From: Loxodes magnus
Lineage: Eukaryota > Ciliophora > Karyorelictea > Loxodida > Loxodidae
NCBI GenBank assembly: GCA_946699065.1
Contig: CAMPDV010001233.1
Coordinates: 1 to 64,000 of the forward strand
DNA length: 64,000 bases
Reading direction: 5' to 3'
A program made the translations under genes and the position numbers. Shown piece by piece: positions 36,700 through 49,492 of this stretch (position 1 is the first letter of the stretch; each line of letters starts with the position of its first letter). A model generated the notes under the pieces. The model was not told the DNA's origin. It did no database searches and saw only the letters and a list, made by a program, of their open reading frames with translations.

Positions 36700-38410
36700 T
36701 AGAGTTTCAGTTTTGAGTAGTATGCTTTGAGAAGTAATAAGTATTTTTAAAAGTGAATAAGAAAGTAAGAAAAGAAGATAGAGTTTCAGTTTAAAGGAAT
36801 TATTCTTTGAGAAGTAATAAGTATTTGAAAAGTGAAGAAGTAAAGTTAAAAAGAAGATAGTATTTCAGTTTTAAGGAGTATGCTTTGAGAAGTAATAAGT
36901 ATTTAGAAAAGTGAATAAATAAAGTAAGAAAAGAAGATAGAGTTTCAGATTAAAGGAAGTATTCTTTGAGAAGTAATAAGTATTTAGAAAAGTGAAGAAG
37001 TAAAGTAAGAAAAGAAGATTAAATTTCAGTTTAACGGAAGTATTCTTAGAGAAGTAATAAGTATTTAGAAAAGTGAAGAAGTAAAGTAAGAAAAGAAGAT
37101 AGAGTTTCAGTTTTAGTTGTATGCTTTGAGAAGAAATAAGTATTTAGAAAAGTGAAGAAGTAAAATAAGAAAAGAAGATTAAATTTCAGTTTAACGGAAG
37201 TATTCTTAGAGAAGTAATAAGTATTTAGAAAAGTGAATAAATATAGTAAGAAAAGAAGATAGAGTTTCAGTTTAAAGGAAATATGCTGTAAGAAGAAATA
37301 ATTATTTTTAAAAGTGTTTAAATAAAGTAAGAAAAGAAGATAGAGTTTCAGTTTTAAAGGAAGTATTCTTAGGGAAGTAATAAGTATTTGAAAAGTGAAG
37401 AAGTAAAGTAAGAAAAGAAGATAGAGTTTCAGTTTTAAGGAGCATGCTTAGAGAAGTAATAAGTATTTAGAAAAGTGAAGAAGTAAATTAAGAAAAGAAG
37501 ATTAAATTTCAGTTTAACGGAAGTATGTTTTGAGAAGTAATAAGTATTTGAAAAGTGAAGAAGTAAAGTAAGAAAAGAAGATTAAATTTCAGTTTAACGG
37601 AAGTATTCTTAGAGAAGTAATAAGTATTTAGAAAAGTGAAGAAGTAAAGTAAGAAAAGAAGATTAAATTTCAGTTTAACGGAATTATTCTTTGAGAAGAA
37701 ATAAGTATTTAGAAAAGTGAAGAAGTAAAGTAAGAAAAGAAGATTAAATTTCAGTTTAACGGAAGTATGCTTTGAGAAGTAATAAGTATTTAGAAAAGTG
37801 AAGAAGTAAAGTAAGAAAAGAAGATAGAGTTTCAGTTTAACGGAAGTATGCTTTGAGAAGTAATAAGTATTTAGAAAAGTGAAGAAGTAAAGTAAGAAAA
37901 GAAGATTAAATTTCAGTTTAAAGGAATTATTCTTTAAGAAGTAATAAGTATTTAGAAAAGTGAAGAAGTAAAGTAAGAAAAGAAGATAGAGTTTCAGTTT
38001 AACGGAAGTATGCTTTGAGAAGTAATAAGTATTTAGAAAAGTGAAGAAGTAAAGTAAGAAAAGAAGATAGAGTTTCAGTTTAAAGGAATTATTCTTAGAG
38101 AAGTAATAAGTATTTAGAAAAGTGAAGAAGTAAAGTAAGAAAAGAAGATAGAGTTTCAGTTTTAAGGAGTATGCTTTGAGAAGAAATAAGTATTTAGAAA
38201 AGTGAATAAATAAAGTAAGAAAAGAAGATAGAGTTTCAGTTTTAAAGGAAGTATTCTTAGAGAAGTAATAAGTATTTTTAAAAGTGAATAAGCAAAGTAA
38301 GAAAAGAAGATAGAGTTTCAGTTTAAAGGAAGTATTCTTAGAGAAGTAATAAGTATTTTTAAAAGTGAATAAGCAAAGTAAGAAAAGAAGATAGAGTTTC
38401 AGTTTAAAGG
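36700..38410 (+). repeat. Large segmental duplication, copy B
   Basis: This is the partner of 31480-33190 at 5,220-5,221 bp. A rare GTGTTTAGAAAAG core variant lies just left of it (36581) and is shared only with 57451. Confidence 0.87.
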
Positions 38411-39919
38411 AATTATTCTTTGAGAAGTAATAAGTATTTGAAAAGTGAAGAAGTAAAGTTAAAAAGAAGATAGTATTTCAGTTTTAAGGAGTATGCTTTG
38501 AGAAGTAATAAGTATTTAGAAAAGTGAATAAATAAAGTAAGAAAAGAAGATAGAGTTTCAGATTAAAGGAAGTATTCTTTGAGAAGTAATAAGTATTTAG
38601 AAAAGTGAAGAAGTAAAGTAAGAAAAGAAGATTAAATTTTAGTTTAACGGAAGTATGCTTTGAGAAGTAATAAGTATTTAGAAAAGTGAATAAATATAGT
38701 AAGAAAAGAAGATAGAGTTTCAGTTTAAAGGAAATATGCTGTAAGAAGAAATAAGTATTTAGAAAAGTGAAGAAGTAAAGTAAGAAAAAAGATTAAATTT
38801 CAGTTTAACGGAAGTATGCTTGAGAAGTAATAAGTATTTAGAAAAGTGAATAAATATAGTAAGAAAAGAAGATAGAGTTTCAGTTTAAAGGAAATATGCT
38901 TTGAGAAGAAATAATTATTTTTAAAAGTGAATAAATAAAGTAAGAAAAGAAGATAGAGTTTCAGTTTAAAGGAATTATTCTTTAAGAAGTAATAAGTATT
39001 TGAAAAGTGAAGAAGTAAAGTAAGAAAAGAAGATAGAGTTTCAGTTTTAAGGAGCATGCTTAGAGAAGTAATAAGTATTTAGAAAAGTGAAGAAGTAAAT
39101 TAAGAAAAGAAGATTAAATTTCAGTTTAACGGAAGTATGTTTTGAGAAGTAATAAGTATTTGAAAAGTGAAGAAGTAAAGTAAGAAAAGAAGATAGAGTT
39201 TCAGTTTAAAGGAAATATGCTGTAAGAAGAAATAATTATTTTTAAAAGTGTTTAAATAAAGTAAGAAAAGAAGATAGAGTTTCAGTTTTAAAGGAAGTAT
39301 TCTTAGGGAAGTAATAAGTATTTGAAAAGTGAAGAAGTAAAGTAAGAAAAGAAGATAGAGTTTCAGTTTAAAGGAATTATTCTTTGAGAAGTAATAAGTA
39401 TTTGAAAAGTGAAGAAGTAAAGTTAAAAAGAAGATAGTATTTCAGTTTTAAGGAGTATGCTTTGAGAAGTAATAAGTATTTAGAAAAGTGAAGAAGTAAA
39501 GTAAGAAAAGAAGATAGAGTTTCAGTTTTAAAGGAAGTATTCTTAGAGAAGTAATAAGTATTTTTAAAAGTGAATAAGCAAAGTAAGAAAAGAAGATAGA
39601 GTTTCAGTTTAAAGGAAGTATTCTTAGAGAAGTAATAAGTATTTAGAAAAGTGAAGAAGTAAATAAGAAAAGAAGATAGAATTTCAGTTTTAAGGAGTAT
39701 GCTTTGAGAAGTAATAAGTATTTAGAAAAGTTAATAAATAAAGTAAGAAAAGAAGATAGAGTTTCAGTTTAACGGAAGTATGCTTTGAGAAGTAATAAGT
39801 ATTTTTAAAAGTGAATAAGCAAAGTAAGAAAAGAAGATAGAGTTTCAGTTTAAAGGAAGTATTCTTAGAGAAGTAATAAGTATTTAGAAAAGTGAAGAAG
39901 TAAAGTAAGAAAAGAAGAT

Positions 39920-40725
39920 AGTATTTCAGTTTTAAGGAGTATGCTTTGAGAAGTAATAAGTATTTAGAAAAGTGAATAAATAAAGTAAGAAAAGAAGATA
40001 GAGTTTCAGATTAAAGGAAGTATTCTTTGAGAAGTAATAAGTATTTAGAAAAGTGAAGAAGAAAGTAAGAAAAGAAGATTAAATTTTAGTTTAACGGAAG
40101 TATGCTTTGAGAAGTAATAAGTATTTAGAAAAGTGAATAAATAAAGTAAGAAAAGAAGATATTGTTTCATTTTTAAGTAGTATGATTAGAGAAGAAATAA
40201 GTATTTAGAAAAGTGAAGAAGTAAAGTAAGAAAAAAGATTAAATTTCAGTTTAACGGAAGTATGCTTGAGAAGTAATAAGTATTTAGAAAAGTGAATAAA
40301 TATAGTAAGAAAAGAAGATAGAGTTTCAGTTTAAAGGAAATATGCTTTGAGAAGAAATAATTATTTTTAAAAGTGTTTAAATAAAGTAAGAAAAGAAGAT
40401 AGAGTTTCAGTTTTAAAGGAAGTATTCTTAGGGAAGTAATAAGTATTTGAAAAGTGAAGAAGTAAAGTAAGAAAAGAAGATAGAGTTTCAGTTTTAAGGA
40501 GCATGCTTAGAGAAGTAATAAGTATTTAGAAAAGTGAAGAAGTAAATTAAGAAAAGAAGATTAAATTTCAGTTTAACGGAAGTATGTTTTGAGAAGTAAT
40601 AAGTATTTGAAAAGTGAAGAAGTAAAGTAAGAAAAGAAGATTAAATTTCAGTTTAACGGAAGTATTCTTAGAGAAGTAATAAGTATTTAGAAAAGTGAAG
40701 AAGTAAAGTAAGAAAAGAAGATTAA
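39920..40725 (+). repeat. Marker-rich module, copy 1 (copies at 42400-42970 and 56365-57170)
   Basis: Seven monomers carry linked rare marks: ATTGTTTCATT with TATGATTAGAG, the short GTAAGAAAAAAGATT tail, GTATGCTTGAG, an AATATAGTAAG tail, GGAAATATGCTTTGAG with AATTATTTTTAAAAG, TAGGGAAG and GGAGCATGCTTAG. ATTGTTTCAT is at 40161, 42409 and 56606; GCATGCTTAG is at 40501, 42749 and 56946. Offsets are 2,248 bp and 14,197 bp. The left part (39920-40150) is shared only with 56365-56600. Confidence 0.88.
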
Positions 40726-40999
40726 ATTTCAGTTTTAAGGAAGTATGCTTTGAGAAGTAATAAGTATTTGAAAAGTGAAGAATTAAAGTAAGAAAAGAAG
40801 ATATTGTTTCATTTTTAAGTAGTATGATTTGAGAAGAAATAAGTATTTAGAAAAGTGAAGAAGTAAATTAAAAAAAGAAGATTAAATTTCAGTTTAACGG
40901 AAGTATGCTTTGAGAAGTAATAAGTATTTGAAAAGTGAAGAAGTAAAGTAAGAAAAGAAGATAGAGTTTCAGTTTTAAGGAAGTATTCTTAGAGAAGTA

Positions 41000-42095
41000 A
41001 TAAGTATTTTTAAAAGTGAATAAGCAAAGTAAGAAAAGAAGATAGAGTTTCAGTTTAAAGGAAGTATTCTTAGAGAAGTAATAAGTATTTAGAAAAGTGA
41101 AGAAGTAAATTAAGAAAAGAAGATAGAGTTTCAGTTTTAGTTGTATGCTTTGAGAAGTAATAAGTATTTAGAAAAGTGAATAAATAAAGTAAGAAAAGAA
41201 GATAGAGTTTCAGTTTAAAGGAATTATTCTTTGAGAAGTAATAAGTATTTAGAAAAGTGAATAAGAAAGTAAGAAAAGAAGATAGAGTTTCAGTTTAAAG
41301 GAATTATTCTTTGAGAAGTAATAAGTATTTAGAAAAGTGAAGAAGTAAAGTTAAAAAGAAGATAGTATTTCAGTTTAACGGAAGTATGCTTTGAGAAGTA
41401 ATAAGTATTTAGAAAAGTGAAGAAGTAAAGTAAGAAAAGAAGATATTGTTTCATTTTTAAGTAGTATGATTTGAGAAGTAATAAGTATTTAGAAAAGTGA
41501 AGAAGTAAAATAAAAAAATAAGATTAAATTTCAGTTTAACGGAAGTATGCTTTGAGAAGTAATAAGTATTTGAAAAGTGAAGAAGTAAATTAAGAAAAGA
41601 AGATTAAATTTCAGTTTTAAGGAAGTATGCTTTGAGAAGTAATAAGTATTTGAAAAGTGAAGAATTAAAGTAAGAAAAGAAGATATTGTTTCATTTTTAA
41701 GTAGTATGATTTGAGAAGAAATAAGTATTTAGAAAAGTGAAGAAGTAAATTAAAAAAAGAAGATTAAATTTCAGTTTAACGGAAGTATGCTTTGAGAAGT
41801 AATAAGTATTTGAAAAGTGAAGAAGTAAAGTAATAAAAAAGATAGAGTTTCAGTTTTAAGGAAGTATTCTTAGAGAAGTAATAAGTATTTGAAAAGTGAA
41901 TAAATATAGTAAGAAAAGAAGATATTGTTTCATTTTTAAGTAGTATGCTTTGAGAAGTAATAAGTATTTAGAAAAGTGAAGAAGTAAAGTAAAGAAAAGA
42001 AGATAGAGTTTCAGTTTAACGGAATTATTCTTTGAGAAGTAATAAGTATTTAGAAAAGTGAAGAAGTAAAGTAAGAAAAGAAGATAGAGTTTCAG
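41000..42095 (+). repeat. Segment duplicated near 44690-45785 (offset about 3,690 bp)
   Basis: TTGTATGCTT at 41141/44832 and the unusual AGAAGTAAAATAAAAAAATA tail at 41501/45191 fix the alignment. The copies differ by short indels: TAATAAAAAAGATAG at 41831 against TAAGAAAAGAAGATAG, and an extra A and G near 41991. Confidence 0.85.
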
Positions 42096-42399
42096 TTTTA
42101 AAGGAAGTATTCTTTGAGAAGTAATAAGTATTTTAAAAGTGAAGAAGTAAAGTTAAAAAGAAGATAGAATTTCAGTTTTAAGGAGTATGCTTTGAGAAGA
42201 AATAAGTATTTAGAAAAGTGAATAAATAAAGTAAGAAAAGAGGATAGAGTTTCAGTTTTAAAGGAAGTATTCTTAGAGAAGTAATAAGTATTTTTAAAAG
42301 TGAATAAGCAAAGTAAGAAAAGAAGATAGAGTTTCAGTTTAAAGGAAGTATTCTTAGAGAAGTAATAAGTATTTAGAAAAGTGAATAAATAAAGTAAGA

Positions 42400-43160
42400 A
42401 AAGAAGATATTGTTTCATTTTTAAGTAGTATGATTAGAGAAGAAATAAGTATTTAGAAAAGTGAAGAAGTAAAGTAAGAAAAAAGATTAAATTTCAGTTT
42501 AACGGAAGTATGCTTGAGAAGTAATAAGTATTTAGAAAAGTGAATAAATATAGTAAGAAAAGAAGATAGAGTTTCAGTTTAAAGGAAATATGCTTTGAGA
42601 AGAAATAATTATTTTTAAAAGTGTTTAAATAAAGTAAGAAAAGAAGATAGAGTTTCAGTTTTAAAGGAAGTATTCTTAGGGAAGTAATAAGTATTTGAAA
42701 AGTGAAGAAGTAAAGTAAGAAAAGAAGATAGAGTTTCAGTTTTAAGGAGCATGCTTAGAGAAGTAATAAGTATTTAGAAAAGTGAAGAAGTAAATTAAGA
42801 AAAGAAGATTAAATTTCAGTTTAACGGAAGTATGTTTTGAGAAGTAATAAGTATTTGAAAAGTGAAGAAGTAAAGTAAGAAAAAAGATTAAATTTCAGTT
42901 TAACGGAAGTATTCTTAGAGAAGTAATAAGTATTTAGAAAAGTGAAGAAGTAAAGTAAGAAAAGAAGATAGAGTTTCAGTTTAACGGAAGTATGCTTTGA
43001 GAAGTAATAAGTATTTAGAAAAGTGAAGAAGTAAAGTAAGAAAAGAAGATAGAGTTTCAGTTTTAAAGGAAGTATTCTTTGAGAAGTAATAAGTATTTTA
43101 AAAGTGAAGAAGTAAAGTTAAAAAGAAGATAGAATTTCAGTTTTAAGGAGTATGCTTTGA
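42400..43160 (+). repeat. Marker-rich module, copy 2
   Basis: Same series as copy 1, 2,248 bp downstream. It has its own three-base loss near 42881 (AAAAAAGATT for AAAAGAAGATT), which is absent from copies 1 and 3. Its right flank (TAACGG, then TTTTAAAGGAAGTATTC with TATTTTAAAAG) is shared with copy 3 at 57165-57340 but not with copy 1. Confidence 0.85.
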
Positions 43161-43429
43161 GAAGAAATAAGTATTTAGAAAAGTGAATAAATAAAGTAAG
43201 AAAAGAAGATAGAGTTTCAGTTTTAAAGGAAGTATTCTTAGAGAAGTAATAAGTATTTTTAAAAGTGAATAAGCAAAGTAAGAAAAGAAGATAGAGTTTC
43301 AGTTTAAAGGAAGTATTCTTAGAGAAGTAATAAGTATTTAGAAAAGTGAAGAAGTAAAGTAAGAAAAGAAGATAGAGTTTCAGTTTTAGTTGTATGCTTT
43401 GAGAAGTAATAAGTATTTAGAAAAGTGAA

Positions 43430-44413
43430 TAAATAAAGTAAGAAAAGAAGATAGAGTTTCAGTTTAAAGGAATTATTCTTTGAGAAGTAATAAGTATTTA
43501 GAAAAGTGAATAAGAAAGTAAGAAAAGAAGATAGAGTTTCAGTTTAAAGGAATTATTCTTTGAGAAGTAATAAGTATTTGAAAAGTGAAGAAGTAAAGTT
43601 AAAAAGAAGATAGTATTTCAGTTTTAAGGAGTATGCTTTGAGAAGTAATAAGTATTTAGAAAAGTGAAGAAGTAAAGTAAGAAAAGAAGATAGAGTTTCA
43701 GTTTAAAGGAATTATTCTTTGAGAAGTAATAAGTATTTTTAAAAGTGAATAAGAAAGTAAGAAAAGAAGATAGAATTTCAGTTTAAAGGAAGTATTCTTT
43801 GAGAAGTAATAAGTATTTAGAAAAGTGAAGAAGTAAAGTTAAAAAGAAGATAGAATTTCAGTTTTAAGGAGTATGCTTTGAGAAGTAATAAGTATTTAGA
43901 AAAGTTAATAAATAAAGTAAGAAAAGAAGATAGAGTTTCAGTTTAACGGAAGTATGCTTTGAGAAGTAATAAGTATTTTTAAAAGTGAATAAGCAAAGTA
44001 AGAAAAGAAGATAGAGTTTCAGTTTAAAGGAAGTATTCTTAGAGAAGTAATAAGTATTTAGAAAAGTGAAGAAGTAAAGTAAGAAAAGAAGATAGAGTTT
44101 CAGTTTAAAGGAATTATTCTTTGAGAAGTAATAAGTATTTAGAAAAGTGAATAAGAAAGTAAGAAAAGAAGATAGAGTTTCAGTTTAAAGGAATTATTCT
44201 TTGAGAAGTAATAAGTATTTAGAAAAGTGAATAAGAAAGTAAGAAAAGAAGATAGAGTTTCAGTTTAAAGGAATTATTCTTTGAGAAGTAATAAGTATTT
44301 GAAAAGTGAAGAAGTAAAGTTAAAAAGAAGATAGTATTTCAGTTTTAAGGAGTATGCTTTGAGAAGTAATAAGTATTTAGAAAAGTGAAGAAGTAAAGTA
44401 AGAAAAGAAGATA
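43430..44413 (+). repeat. Nonamer block, 721-bp internal period; duplicated at 48081-49064 (offset 4,651 bp)
   Basis: ATAGTATTTCAGTTTTAAGG occurs at 43610 and 44331 (721 bp) and again at 48261 and 48982 (721 bp), each exactly 4,651 bp from its partner. The block contains successive TTTAAAGGAATTATTC monomers with GAATAAGAAAG tails. The copies part at 44413, where an ATTGTTTCATT head appears. Confidence 0.88.
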
Positions 44414-44439
44414 TTGTTTCATTTTTAAGTAGTATGATT

Positions 44440-47400
44440 TGAGAAGTAATAAGTATTTAGAAAAGTGAAGAAGTAAAGTAAGAAAAGAAGATAGAGTTTC
44501 AGTTTTAAAGGAAGTATTCTTTGAGAAGTAATAAGTATTTTAAAAGTGAAGAAGTAAAGTTAAAAAGAAGATAAAATTTCAGTTTTAAGGAGTATGCTTT
44601 GAGAAGAAATAAGTATTTAGAAAAGTGAATAAATAAAGTAAGAAAAGAAGATAGAGTTTCAGTTTAAAAGGAAGTATTCTTAGAGAAGTAATAAGTATTT
44701 TTAAAAGTGAATAAGCAAAGTAAGAAAAGAAGATAGAGTTTCAGTTTAAAGGAAGTATTCTTAGAGAAGTAATAAGTATTTAGAAAAGTGAAGAAGTAAA
44801 TTAAGAAAAGAAGATAGAGTTTCAGTTTTAGTTGTATGCTTTGAGAAGTAATAAGTATTTAGAAAAGTGAATAAATAAAGTAAGAAAAGAAGATAGAGTT
44901 TCAGTTTAAAGGAATTATTCTTTGAGAAGTAATAAGTATTTAGAAAAGTGAATAAGAAAGTAAGAAAAGAAGATAGAGTTTCAGTTTAAAGGAATTATTC
45001 TTTGAGAAGTAATAAGTATTTGAAAAGTGAAGAAGTAAAGTTAAAAAGAAGATAGTATTTCAGTTTAACGGAAGTATGCTTTGAGAAGTAATAAGTATTT
45101 AGAAAAGTGAAGAAGTAAAGTAAGAAAAGAAGATATTGTTTCATTTTTAAGTAGTATGATTTGAGAAGTAATAAGTATTTAGAAAAGTGAAGAAGTAAAA
45201 TAAAAAAATAAGATTAAATTTCAGTTTAACGGAAGTATGCTTTGAGAAGTAATAAGTATTTGAAAAGTGAAGAAGTAAATTAAGAAAAGAAGATTAAATT
45301 TCAGTTTTAAGGAAGTATGCTTTGAGAAGTAATAAGTATTTGAAAAGTGAAGAATTAAAGTAAGAAAAGAAGATATTGTTTCATTTTTAAGTAGTATGAT
45401 TTGAGAAGAAATAAGTATTTAGAAAAGTGAAGAAGTAAATTAAAAAAAGAAGATTAAATTTCAGTTTAACGGAAGTATGCTTTGAGAAGTAATAAGTATT
45501 TGAAAAGTGAAGAAGTAAAGTAAGAAAAGAAGATAGAGTTTCAGTTTTAAGGAAGTATTCTTAGAGAAGTAATAAGTATTTGAAAAGTGAATAAATATAG
45601 TAAGAAAAGAAGATATTGTTTCATTTTTAAGTAGTATGCTTTGAGAAGTAATAAGTATTTAGAAAAGTGAAGAAGTAAAGTAAGAAAAGAAGATAGAGTT
45701 TCAGTTTAACGGAATTATTCTTTGAGAAGTAATAAGTATTTAGAAAAGTGAAGAAGTAAAGTAAGAAAAGAAGATAGAGTTTCAGTTTTAAAGGAAGTAT
45801 TCTTTGAGAAGTAATAAGTATTTTAAAAGTGAAGAAGTAAAGTTAAAAAGAAGATAGAATTTCAGTTTTAAGGAGTATGCTTTGAGAAGAAATAAGTATT
45901 TAGAAAAGTGAATAAATAAAGTAAGAAAAGAAGATAGAGTTTCAGTTTTAAAGGAAGTATTCTTTGAGAAGTAATAAGTATTTAGAAAAGTGTTTAAATA
46001 AAGTAAGAAAAGAAGATAGAGTTTCAGTTTAAAGGAATTATTCTTTGAGAAGTAATAAGTATTTGAAAAGTGAAGAAGTAAATTAAGAAAAGAAGATATT
46101 GTTTCATTTTTAAGTAGTATGCTTTGAGAAGTAATAAGTATTTAGAAAAGTGAAGAAGTAAAGTAAGAAAAGAAGATTAAATTTTAGTTTAACGGAAGTA
46201 TGCTTTGAGAAGTAATAAGTATTCAGAAAAGTGAAGAAGTAAAGTAAGAAAAGAAGATATTGTTTCATTTTTAAGTAGTATGATTTGAGAAGAAATAAGT
46301 ATTTAGAAAAGTGAAGAAGTAAAGTAAGAAAAGAAGATTAAATTTCAGTTTAACGGAAGCATGCTTTGAGAAGTAATAAGTATTTGAAAAGTGAATAAAT
46401 AAAGTAAGAAAAGAAGATAGAGTTTCAGTTTAAAGGAAGTATTCTTAGAGAAGTAATAAGTATTTAGAAAAGTGAATAAATAAAGTAAGAAAAGAAGATA
46501 GAGTTTCAGTTTAAAGGAATTATTCTTTGAGAAGTAATAAGTATTTAGAAAAGTGAAGAAGTAAAGTAAGAAAAGAAGATAGAGTTTCAGTTTAACGGAA
46601 TTATTCTTTGAGAAGTAATAAGTATTTTTAAAAGTGAATAAGAAAGTAAGAAAAGAAGATAGAGTTTCAGTTTTAGTTGTATGCTTTGAGAAGTAATAAG
46701 TATTTAGAAAAGTGAATAAGAAAGTAAGAAAAGAAGATAGAGTTTCAGTTTAAAGGAAGTATTCTTAGAGAAGTAATAAGTATTTAGAAAAGTGAAGAAG
46801 TAAAGTAAGAAAAGAAGATAGAGTTTCAGTTTTAAAGGAAGTATGCTTTGAGAAGTAATAAGTATTTAGAAAAGTGAAGAAGTAAAGTTAAAAAGAAGAT
46901 AGAATTTCAGTTTTAAGGAGTATGATTTGAGAAGAAATAAGTATTTAGAAAAGTGAAGAAGTAAATTAAGAAAAGAAGATTAAATTTCAGTTTAACGGAA
47001 GTATGCTTTGAGAAGTAATAAGTATTTGAAAAGTGAAGAAGTAAATTAAGAAAAGAAGATAGAGTTTCAGTTTTAAGGAAGTATGCTTTGAGAAGTAATA
47101 AGTATTTAGAAAAGTGAAGAAGTAAAGTAAGAAAAGAAGATAGAGTTTCAGTTTAAAGGAATTATTCTTTGAGAAGTAATAAGTATTTTTAAAAGTGAAT
47201 AAGAAAGTAAGAAAAGAAGATAGAGTTTCAGTTTAAAGGAATTATTCTTTGAGAAGTAATAAGTATTTAGAAAAGTGAAGAAGTAAAGTAAGAAAAGAAG
47301 ATAGAGTTTCAGTTTAACGGAAGTATGCTTTGAGAAGTAATAAGTATTTAGAAAAGTGAAGAAGTAAAGTAAGAAAAGAAGATAGAGTTTCAGTTTTAAA

Positions 47401-48078
47401 GGAAGTATTCTTTGAGAAGTAATAAGTATTTTAAAAGTGAAGAAGTAAAGTTAAAAAGAAGATAGAATTTCAGTTTTAAGGAGTATGATTTGAGAAGAAA
47501 TAAGTATTTAGAAAAGTGAAGAAGTAAATTAAGAAAAGAAGATTAAATTTCAGTTTAACGGAAGTATTCTTAGAGAAGTAATAAGTATTTAGAAAAGTGA
47601 ATAAATAAAGTAAGAAAAGAAGATAGAGTTTCAGTTTAAAGGAATTATTCTTTGAGAAGTAATAAGTATTTAGAAAAGTGAATAAGAAAGTAAGAAAAGA
47701 AGATAGAGTTTCAGTTTAACGGAATTATTCTTTGAGAAGTAATAAGTATTTTTAAAAGTGAATAAGAAAGTAAGAAAAGAAGATAGAGTTTCAGTTTTAG
47801 TTGTATGCTTTGAGAAGTAATAAGTATTTAGAAAAGTGAATAAGAAAGTAAGAAAAGAAGATAGAGTTTCAGTTTAAAGGAAGTATTCTTAGAGAAGTAA
47901 TAAGTATTTAGAAAAGTGAATAAATAAAGTAAGAAAAGAAGATAGAGTTTCAGTTTAACGGAAGTATGCTTTGAGAAGTAATAAGTATTTAGAAAAGTGA
48001 AGAAGTAAAGTTAAAAAGAAGATAGAATTTCAGTTTTAAGGAGTATGAATTGAGAAGAAATAAGTATTTAGAAAAGTG
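44440..48078 (+). repeat. Largest segmental duplication, copy A (offset 5,053 bp)
   Basis: About 45 monomers recur at 49493-53131 with an unchanging offset of 5,053 bp at every mark tested: ATAAAATTTC 44571/49624, AGAAGTAAAATAAAAAAATA 45191/50244, ATTCAGAAAA 46221/51274, TAACGGAAGCATGC 46351/51404, TTTTAGTTGT 47795/52848 and GAGTATGAATTG 48041/53094. I saw no indel between the copies, so this is the youngest or best-conserted duplication of the window, or an assembly duplication. Confidence 0.92.
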
Positions 48079-49492
48079 AATAAATAAAGTAAGAAAAGAA
48101 GATAGAGTTTCAGTTTAAAGGAATTATTCTTTGAGAAGTAATAAGTATTTAGAAAAGTGAATAAGAAAGTAAGAAAAGAAGATAGAGTTTCAGTTTAAAG
48201 GAATTATTCTTTGAGAAGTAATAAGTATTTGAAAAGTGAAGAAGTAAAGTTAAAAAGAAGATAGTATTTCAGTTTTAAGGAGTATGCTTTGAGAAGTAAT
48301 AAGTATTTAGAAAAGTGAAGAAGTAAAGTAAGAAAAGAAGATAGAGTTTCAGTTTAAAGGAATTATTCTTTGAGAAGTAATAAGTATTTTTAAAAGTGAA
48401 TAAGAAAGTAAGAAAAGAAGATAGAATTTCAGTTTAAAGGAAGTATTCTTTGAGAAGTAATAAGTATTTAGAAAAGTGAAGAAGTAAAGTTAAAAAGAAG
48501 ATAGAATTTCAGTTTTAAGGAGTATGCTTTGAGAAGTAATAAGTATTTAGAAAAGTTAATAAATAAAGTAAGAAAAGAAGATAGAGTTTCAGTTTAACGG
48601 AAGTATGCTTTGAGAAGTAATAAGTATTTTTAAAAGTGAATAAGCAAAGTAAGAAAAGAAGATAGAGTTTCAGTTTAAAGGAAGTATTCTTAGAGAAGTA
48701 ATAAGTATTTAGAAAAGTGAAGAAGTAAAGTAAGAAAAGAAGATAGAGTTTCAGTTTAAAGGAATTATTCTTTGAGAAGTAATAAGTATTTAGAAAAGTG
48801 AATAAGAAAGTAAGAAAAGAAGATAGAGTTTCAGTTTAAAGGAATTATTCTTTGAGAAGTAATAAGTATTTAGAAAAGTGAATAAGAAAGTAAGAAAAGA
48901 AGATAGAGTTTCAGTTTAAAGGAATTATTCTTTGAGAAGTAATAAGTATTTGAAAAGTGAAGAAGTAAAGTTAAAAAGAAGATAGTATTTCAGTTTTAAG
49001 GAGTATGCTTTGAGAAGTAATAAGTATTTAGAAAAGTGAAGAAGTAAAGTAAGAAAAGAAGATAGAGTTTCAGTTTAAAGGAATTATTCTTTGAGAAGTA
49101 ATAAGTATTTTTAAAAGTGAATAAGAAAGTAAGAAAAGAAGATAGAATTTCAGTTTAAAGGAAGTATTCTTTGAGAAGTAATAAGTATTTAGAAAAGTGA
49201 AGAAGTAAAGTTAAAAAGAAGATAGAATTTCAGTTTTAAGGAGTATGCTTTGAGAAGTAATAAGTATTTAGAAAAGTTAATAAATAAAGTAAGAAAAGAA
49301 GATAGAGTTTCAGTTTAACGGAAGTATGTTTTGAGAAGTAATAAGTATTTGAAAAGTGAAGAAGTAAAGTAAGAAAAGAAGATTAAATTTCAGTTTAACG
49401 GAAGTATTCTTAGAGAAGTAATAAGTATTTAGAAAAGTGAAGAAGTAAAGTAAGAAAAGAAGATAGAGTTTCAGTTTAACGGAAGTATGCTT

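Noticed and set aside
40321..40400. Possible mobile-element insertion in the most divergent monomer (GGAAATATGC ... AATTATTTTTAAAAGTG ... GTGTTTAAATAAAG)
   Set aside because: The unit keeps normal monomer length and aligns along its length with other monomers; it is a divergent variant, not an insertion.
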